A stretch of 64,000 nucleotides of DNA, taken from Cupriavidus basilensis. GTDB lineage: Bacteria > Pseudomonadota > Gammaproteobacteria > Burkholderiales > Burkholderiaceae. Where the stretch lies: positions 3,162,001-3,226,000 of the forward strand of contig NZ_CP010536.1 in NCBI RefSeq assembly GCF_000832305.1, read 5' to 3'. Shown piece after piece: positions 59,463 through 64,000 of this stretch. A program made the position numbers and the translations under genes. Every line of letters starts with the position of its first letter. Within the stretch, counting starts at the first letter, position 1. The notes beneath the pieces are model-generated. The model was not told the origin of the DNA. It ran no database searches and saw nothing but the letters and a program-made list of their open reading frames with translations.

Positions 59463-60857
59463 TCACTCCTCCTGCGCGGGACCCGCCGGCTGCCGCGTCT
59501 CGATCGCGACAAACAGCCGTGCGTTGCCGCGCTGGACCAGCAGCGCCACGGCACCGTCCGCAGCGCTGGCCTCGTCGGCCAGCGCCTCGATGCTGTCGAC
59601 CGGCTGGCCGTTGACGGCGAGAATCACGTCGCCAGCGTTCATGCCGGCGCGCGACGCGGCCGCGTTCACGCGCTGCACCAGCAGGCCGCCGTCGATACGC
59701 AGCACCTGCCGCTCTTGCGCCCACAGCGGCCTGACCATCATGCCCAGCGGCGCGTGCCCGGGCGCGGCCGGGCGCGCCACCCGTGGCGCGTCGAAGCGAT
59801 CGGGCCGCACCGCCAGCACGAGCGCGGCGCGGTCCCGCCAGAGGCGCAGCGGTACGGCAACGCCGGGGGCCAGGTCCGCGATGAAGATCAGCGCATCGGC
59901 GGACTGCACGACGTCGCACTCGCCCACCTGCAGGATCACGTCGCCCGGCTTCATGCCGGCCCGGCCGGCGGCCCCGCCGGGCTGCACATAGCTCACCAGC
60001 GCGCCCGCGGGCCGGGGCAAGCGGAACGAATCGGCCAGGGCCTGCGAAACCTCCTGCACCGCCACGCCGATACGCCCGCGTGTCACCGCGCCCTGGCGCA
60101 GCAACTGGTCCTTGATGCGCATGGCCACATCGATGGGGATGGCGAACGACAAGCCCTGATAGCCGCCGCTGCGGCTGTAGATGCGGGAATTGATGCCGAT
60201 CACCTCACCCTTGAGGTTGAACAGCGGGCCACCGGAGTTGCCGGGATTGACCGGCACGTCGGTCTGCAGGAAGGGCATGTACTCGGCGCCGGGCAGCACC
60301 CTGCCCTTGGCGCTGACGATGCCGGCCGTGACCGAGTGGCTGAAACCGTAGGGTGAGCCGATGGCCAGGGCCCAGCTGCCCACTTCCACGCTCGCCGCGT
60401 CGCCGATCTTCACCGTCGGCAAGCCGGTGGCGTCGATCTTGAGCAGCGCGACGTCGGCAACGGCATCCAGCCCGATCAGCCTGGCCTTGAACTCGCGCCG
60501 GTCGGTCAGCTTCACGCTGACCAGGGACCCGCGCGCGACCACGTGCGCGTTGGTGAGGATATAGCCGTCGCCGCTGAGGATGAAGCCCGAGCCCAGGCTG
60601 GTCTCGTCGACATTGTCCTGGCCCTGCGCACGCCCGCGCAGCGGATCGGGCGATGCCTCGCGGGCTACACCGATGTTGACCACCGCCGGGCCATTCTCGC
60701 GGACCAGCCGCGAGAAATCGGGCGCGGCTCGCCATGACGCCGCCTGCAGCGGCGCGCATCCGGCCGTGCCTGCCGCCAGCGCAAAGAGCAGCGCCATGGC
60801 GGCAAGAGCCAGCGAGCGCCGCGCGAATCCGCTGCGGCGGCCCAGGTCGAAAGCCAT
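59463..60857 (-). CDS. S1C-family serine protease, DegP/HtrA-like
   Basis: A 464-residue secreted trypsin-fold protease. After an N-terminal membrane/signal segment (LALAAMALLFALAAGTAGCAP) the catalytic triad is His105 (NAHVV), Asp135 (ADVALLKID) and Ser208 (GNSGGPL). Two PDZ domains follow (about 265-345 and 375-455, with RAGMKPGDVI and RAGMNAGDVI). DegP-like proteases act as periplasmic quality-control factors. The CDS starts 7 bp after the TonB-like gene's stop with GAGGTGG upstream, so both are in one operon. It may trim or degrade stalled exoprotein. The Ser residue and both PDZs are intact, so an active enzyme is expected. Confidence 0.88.
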   Translation of the reverse strand: MAFDLGRRSGFARRSLALAAMALLFALAAGTAGCAPLQAASWRAAPDFSRLVRENGPAVVNIGVAREASPDPLRGRAQGQDNVDETSLGSGFILSGDGYILTNAHVVARGSLVSVKLTDRREFKARLIGLDAVADVALLKIDATGLPTVKIGDAASVEVGSWALAIGSPYGFSHSVTAGIVSAKGRVLPGAEYMPFLQTDVPVNPGNSGGPLFNLKGEVIGINSRIYSRSGGYQGLSFAIPIDVAMRIKDQLLRQGAVTRGRIGVAVQEVSQALADSFRLPRPAGALVSYVQPGGAAGRAGMKPGDVILQVGECDVVQSADALIFIADLAPGVAVPLRLWRDRAALVLAVRPDRFDAPRVARPAAPGHAPLGMMVRPLWAQERQVLRIDGGLLVQRVNAAASRAGMNAGDVILAVNGQPVDSIEALADEASAADGAVALLVQRGNARLFVAIETRQPAGPAQEE

Positions 60858-60864
60858 CGCCACC

Positions 60865-61335
60865 TCAGCTCGCTTGCGCGCCATCCAGCCCCAGCCCCAG
60901 CACCATGGGCTGGCGCATATCCGGTGGCGGCGGCTCGGGCAGCGCCTTCGTCATCAGCACCGCGCGCAGGTCCGCGTCGGCCTGCGGATTGCCCAGCGAG
61001 TCGAACTCCATGCGCGCCACGCGGCCATCGGGAGCAAGCCACACGCGCATCACCAACGACGCGCCCGGCAGCGCGCGGGCCTGCATCCAATCCTGCATGC
61101 GCAGGGCGCTCGCGTCGGCCGGGTCGCCCAGCCGCGCCTGGAACTCCGCGCTGGCCAGTTGCGCATAGCGCATCCAGTGCTGCGGGAACGGCTGCGCCGG
61201 GGCGGCGGCGGAAGACGCCGCGCCCAGGCCCACCAGCCCCAGCGTACGGAGCAAACGCCGCCACATCTTCTGTGGCACGGCCAGCTTGCGCGCGGCAGGA
61301 CTGGCCTGCCGGCTTGGCTCAATCGGGGAATGCAT
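60865..61335 (-). CDS. small TonB C-terminal-like protein
   Basis: A 156-residue exported protein. The N-terminus is polar to residue 25, then a hydrophobic segment (LLRTLGLVGLGAASSAAAPAQ) acts as signal peptide or anchor. The rest resembles a TonB C-terminal domain (RMQDWMQARALPGASLVMRV, WLAPDGRVARMEFDSLGNPQ, PPPPDMRQPMVLGLGLDG). It is close in pattern to the TonB-like half of the STN fusion two genes downstream, so this locus encodes two such domains. Proline-rich linker and obvious ExbB/ExbD contacts are lacking, and no exbB or exbD gene is in the window. Its role may be structural rather than energy transduction. Confidence 0.7.
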   Translation of the reverse strand: MHSPIEPSRQASPAARKLAVPQKMWRRLLRTLGLVGLGAASSAAAPAQPFPQHWMRYAQLASAEFQARLGDPADASALRMQDWMQARALPGASLVMRVWLAPDGRVARMEFDSLGNPQADADLRAVLMTKALPEPPPPDMRQPMVLGLGLDGAQAS

Positions 61336-61566
61336 CGAAGTTCCTGTCTTTCGTCATGGCGCAACCGGCCACGAAGGCCCGCAACGTAGTCATACAAAGA
61401 CGGAACTCACCGTCGGGATATGCTGTTTGTCATGGAAGCTTCATACACCGTGCGCATCGAGACCGGGGCGTCACCATTTGCCTCGCTCCAACGGCACGGT
61501 GATCCAGGCCCTGGCGCCGCGGCCGCCCTGCTACGAAATGCCTGCTGATTGGCGGTGCGTTGGTCA

Positions 61567-62106
61567 CTACGCGGCGGCGGCCTCTTCCTGCGCAGGGGCA
61601 TCCGCAGTTGCATCGCCAGTTGCATCGGCACCTGCAACCGCATCCGATACCGCCGGCTGGAAGTTGCGCAGATGCAGGAAGAACTGGCCCATCATCTGCG
61701 TCCACAGCTGCAGTGCCACGGTGAGATAGTCGGGGCCCACGCCGCCGGAGATCACCACGTCCATCTCAAGCACCAGGAATTCGCCGTGCTGCGCGACGCG
61801 CGCGAAGCGCTTGGCGCGATGCCAGTCGCCCAGCACACACTCGGGCAACGCGCCGCCTTGCACCCGCAGCGGGCAGCTCAGCGTGAAATCCAGGTACGCA
61901 TCCGGCGCAAGCGAGTTGCCCCAGAGGACCTGGAAGCCAACGCCGTGGCTGGCGCTGTGCAGGCGCAGCACGCCGTCCTGCTCGATGGCCGTCACGGCGC
62001 AGCCGGCGGCCTTGATGGCATCGCCGACCTGCTCCGAAGTCACTGCCATCAGCAGTGCGGGCTGGCTGTCTGCCGAGGTGTCGATCTGGGTTGCGGTGGT
62101 GTTCAT
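61567..62106 (-). CDS. YbjN-like domain protein
   Basis: A 179-residue cytoplasmic protein with the YbjN/type III secretion chaperone-like fold (PF10722) as judged by the pattern MAVTSEQVGDAIKAAGCAVT, GVLRLHSASHGVGFQVLW, DAYLDFTLSCPLRVQG, WHRAKRFARVAQHGEFLVLE and VALQLWTQMMGQFFLHLRNF. YbjN members behave as type III chaperone-like regulators in some bacteria. An Ala/Asp-rich tail (about 150-179) has no clear function. No signal peptide is present. In this operon it could bind the exoprotein or a partner in the cytoplasm. I am confident of the fold family but not of the function. Confidence 0.65.
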   Translation of the reverse strand: MNTTATQIDTSADSQPALLMAVTSEQVGDAIKAAGCAVTAIEQDGVLRLHSASHGVGFQVLWGNSLAPDAYLDFTLSCPLRVQGGALPECVLGDWHRAKRFARVAQHGEFLVLEMDVVISGGVGPDYLTVALQLWTQMMGQFFLHLRNFQPAVSDAVAGADATGDATADAPAQEEAAAA

Positions 62107-62204
62107 GGGTATCTTGGTGATTAAAAGATTGGGACTTGGATTGAAGCTTGGATCGGGATTGAGGCTTGCGTGACCGGGCGCCGCAATCCGCACCCGCGTC
62201 CTGT

Positions 62205-63155
62205 TCAGTTCGCCTTGTGCAGCACGGCATCCAGCGCGGCGGTGTCGATGCTGGCCGCGCCAGGCGCAACCAGCCTTGCCATATAGGCCTGCACGAGCTG
62301 CTGCTGGCGTTGCTGGCGCATGGCCGCCACCAGCTGCGGCTTGATCTCGTCGAGCGTGGCAATGCGGCCAGCCTGCGTGTCCAGCAGCTTCATCACATGA
62401 AAGCCCGCGGCCGATTGCACCGGGTCGCTCACCTGGCCAACCTTGAGCCTGGCAACGGTGTCGCGCACTTCCGGCAGCATCTGTGCCAGCGGCAGCGCGC
62501 CGACCTCCCCGCCGCGTTCGGCACCGCGGGGATCCTGCGAGCGGCTCTTGGCGAGCGCCGCGAAATCGCCCTGCCGTGCCTGCGTGGCAAGCTTGCGGGC
62601 TTCATCGCGTACCTTGGCCGTGGCCGCGGCATCGCTGCCCTGGGTGGCCAGGAAGATCTGCGCGACGCGGTAGCTGGCGGGCACCTGGAAGTTCGCCTTG
62701 CCGCCTTCATAGGCTGCGTTCACCTCGGGCTCGGACGGATAGCCCGCCGGCAGCTGCGCGACCGACTCCAGGTAGGTCGAGGCGACGATCCGCGCGGAGA
62801 TCTCGCGCATGGCGGCATCGACGCGCGCCTTTACCTCGGGCCGTTCCGCCCAGCCCTTGCCCTGTGCCTCGCGCAGCAGCGCTTCACTGGCCAGGCGCTG
62901 GCGCAGCCAGTTCTCGATGCCCGCGCGGTTGCTCCTGGCCGCGGCGCGGTCCGCTTCCGGCAGGCCCTGCAGCAGCCGCTCCACGTCATCCTGGCCAACG
63001 GTGACCGAGCCGGCGCGCGCCACCACCGGACCGCTTGCCGTGGCGGGCTCCGCGGCCTGCACCGGCGCTGCGCTCAGCCACGAGGCCAGCAGGACGCCGA
63101 TGGCCGCGCGCACGGGCGGCAGCATGGACTGGGCATGTGATTTCATTCGAATCAT
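62205..63155 (-). CDS. PpiC-type peptidyl-prolyl cis-trans isomerase (parvulin)
   Basis: A 316-residue periplasmic parvulin. A signal peptide (MIRMKSHAQSMLPPVRAAIG, then VLLASWLSAAPVQA) is cleaved near residue 31. A helical SurA/PrsA-type region follows (about 40-160), then a rotamase domain (about 165-265, YRVAQIFLATQGSDAAATAK, QDPRGAERGGEVGALPLAQM, VGQVSDPVQSAAGFHVMKLL) and a C-terminal helix. Such proteins fold exported polypeptides. Placed in the exoprotein operon with a DegP-like protease, it probably keeps the 460-kDa substrate secretion-competent. The start at 63155 has AAGGTAAG upstream. The frame is open upstream but without signal-peptide logic. Confidence 0.85.
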   Translation of the reverse strand: MIRMKSHAQSMLPPVRAAIGVLLASWLSAAPVQAAEPATASGPVVARAGSVTVGQDDVERLLQGLPEADRAAARSNRAGIENWLRQRLASEALLREAQGKGWAERPEVKARVDAAMREISARIVASTYLESVAQLPAGYPSEPEVNAAYEGGKANFQVPASYRVAQIFLATQGSDAAATAKVRDEARKLATQARQGDFAALAKSRSQDPRGAERGGEVGALPLAQMLPEVRDTVARLKVGQVSDPVQSAAGFHVMKLLDTQAGRIATLDEIKPQLVAAMRQQRQQQLVQAYMARLVAPGAASIDTAALDAVLHKAN

Positions 63156-63337
63156 CTGTGTCTTACCTTTTTTCTCCGGGAGCGCGGGCGAACGCCTGCG
63201 CGGGCCGGCGGCATCGCCTTGCCCGCGCGCAGGCCCGCGCGCCTCATGACATCGCAGCAACATGACAAAACACTCACGCCCCAGCAACAGCAGGCTCGGC
63301 GCCACCGCCATGCGCGGTCCGTTGCTGGCGTTGCGCG

Positions 63338-64000
63338 TCATGGGCGTGGCGCCTCTGCCGCGCCCGTGGTGCTCGTGGTGCTCGTGGTGCTCGCCGCAGC
63401 ATTGACATCGGCAGCCGCCTGCGCGGGTGCGTCGGCGGCTGCCGCGGCGCCGGCCGCGAAGCGCCCTTCATACAGCTTGTCGCCATACTCCTGCGCGATC
63501 TGCTCGAACTTCACCCGGCTCTGCGCCGCGAAGGGCTGGCGCGCGATCATCACCGTGCCCAGGTCCACCGTCTCGTAGGCGCGCAGGATCTCCTGGCCCA
63601 CTGCGTAGAGCTTCGCGTTCTTGGCCTCGCACTGCGCCACGGTGGCATGCTGGGCCTTGGCCTCCAGGGCCAGGCGCTGGCGGTCCGCCTCGGCCGCGCG
63701 CGCGAGCTTGAGCAGTTCGTCATAGGCGTTGCGGTACTGTGCAATCTGCGTGCTCGCCTTCTCGGCAACCGCCTGTGCCTGCTGTTGCGCCTGCTGGTTC
63801 CTGTCACTCAGCCGCTCGCGCTCCTGGCGCTCGGCAGCGAGTTGGGCACGGGCGCGCTCCAGTTCCTTCTTCGCGTCGGCGTCCGCGCCGGATGGCGCGG
63901 CGCCGACATGTGGCGCGCCGGCCTTGAGCGCGGCCAGTTCGTTCTGCGCCTGTTGCAGCTGCGTGGTGGTAACGCGCAACTGGGCGCGCAGGCGCTCTTC
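63338..64000 (-). CDS. coiled-coil protein, 5' end beyond the window
   Basis: At least 221 residues of a protein that continues past the right edge. The visible part has long Ala/Gln/Glu-rich coiled-coil stretches (RARAQLAAERQERERLSDRN, QAQAVAEKASTQIAQYRNAY), then a conserved-looking compact module (QCEAKNAKLYAVGQEILRAY, then VMIARQPFAAQSRVKFEQIA and QEYGDKLYEGRF) and an Ala/Thr-rich tail (ASTTSTTSTTGAAEAPRP). It is the first gene of the visible locus, upstream of ppiC. I do not recognise the family; I recall similar sequences next to large TPS exoprotein genes in Burkholderiales but cannot check. The true start lies outside the window. Confidence 0.7.
   Translation of the reverse strand, partial: EERLRAQLRVTTTQLQQAQNELAALKAGAPHVGAAPSGADADAKKELERARAQLAAERQERERLSDRNQQAQQQAQAVAEKASTQIAQYRNAYDELLKLARAAEADRQRLALEAKAQHATVAQCEAKNAKLYAVGQEILRAYETVDLGTVMIARQPFAAQSRVKFEQIAQEYGDKLYEGRFAAGAAAAADAPAQAAADVNAAASTTSTTSTTGAAEAPRP

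Overview
The window is a high-GC chromosomal segment of a beta-proteobacterium. Its gene order and protein types (thyA-folA, pmbA beside yjgA, orn with an M48 protease and rsgA, Bug/TctC binding proteins, YXWGXW protein, egtD-egtB) fit Burkholderiales, most likely Cupriavidus or a close relative such as Ralstonia. The genus is inferred from general resemblance; no marker was searched. Genes are tightly packed on both strands. I see no prophage, CRISPR array, rRNA or complete insertion sequence.

Region 1 (1-30 kb) is mostly housekeeping and transport. It holds the 5' end of parE, an MFS transporter with an overlapping 48-residue membrane ORF, uup, an amino-acid binding protein, benE, emrE, tRNA-Arg(CCT), a DEAD-box helicase with a long RGG-type tail, the ergothioneine genes egtD and egtB, and a TerC protein behind a yybP-ykoY-type manganese riboswitch. 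These are followed by thyA-folA, pmbA/yjgA, mog, an AEC carrier, orn/M48 protease/rsgA, a CobD-like protein, a pirin with a divergent LysR regulator, gluQ and rhlE. A 113-bp element with terminal inverted repeats sits exactly against the pmbA stop codon.

Region 2 (30-42 kb) is metabolic and accessory. It has a membrane-maintenance operon (PspA/IM30, YqiJ-type OB-fold protein, flotillin YqiK) and a CoA-transferase plus Bug binding protein divergent from an IclR regulator, with a perfect 18-bp palindrome between them. It also has a MarR-regulated aromatic cluster: MFS importer, FAD monooxygenase and DUF2783 protein, with three similar operator-like sites upstream. This cluster ends in a VOC dioxygenase-like gene cut off after about 40 codons.

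Region 3 (42-64 kb, all minus strand) is the most unusual part: a roughly 22-kb locus built around a 4534-residue filamentous-haemagglutinin/DUF3739 exoprotein. In transcription order it reads coiled-coil protein (runs off the window), PpiC-type peptidyl-prolyl isomerase, YbjN-like protein, small TonB-C-like protein, DegP-like S1C protease, a protein fusing an STN domain to a TonB-C-like domain, ECF sigma factor, FecR anti-sigma factor, an 812-bp repeat-containing gap, the giant exoprotein and a small four-helix membrane protein. No TpsB/FhaC transporter and no TonB-dependent receptor is in view. The STN-TonB fusion with sigma and FecR genes resembles the Pseudomonas aeruginosa PUMA3 (VreA-VreI-VreR) cell-surface-signalling system, which I recall as linked to the two-partner exoprotein PdtA. 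My reading, an inference, is a self-contained signalling and periplasmic quality-control system dedicated to one very large secreted protein.
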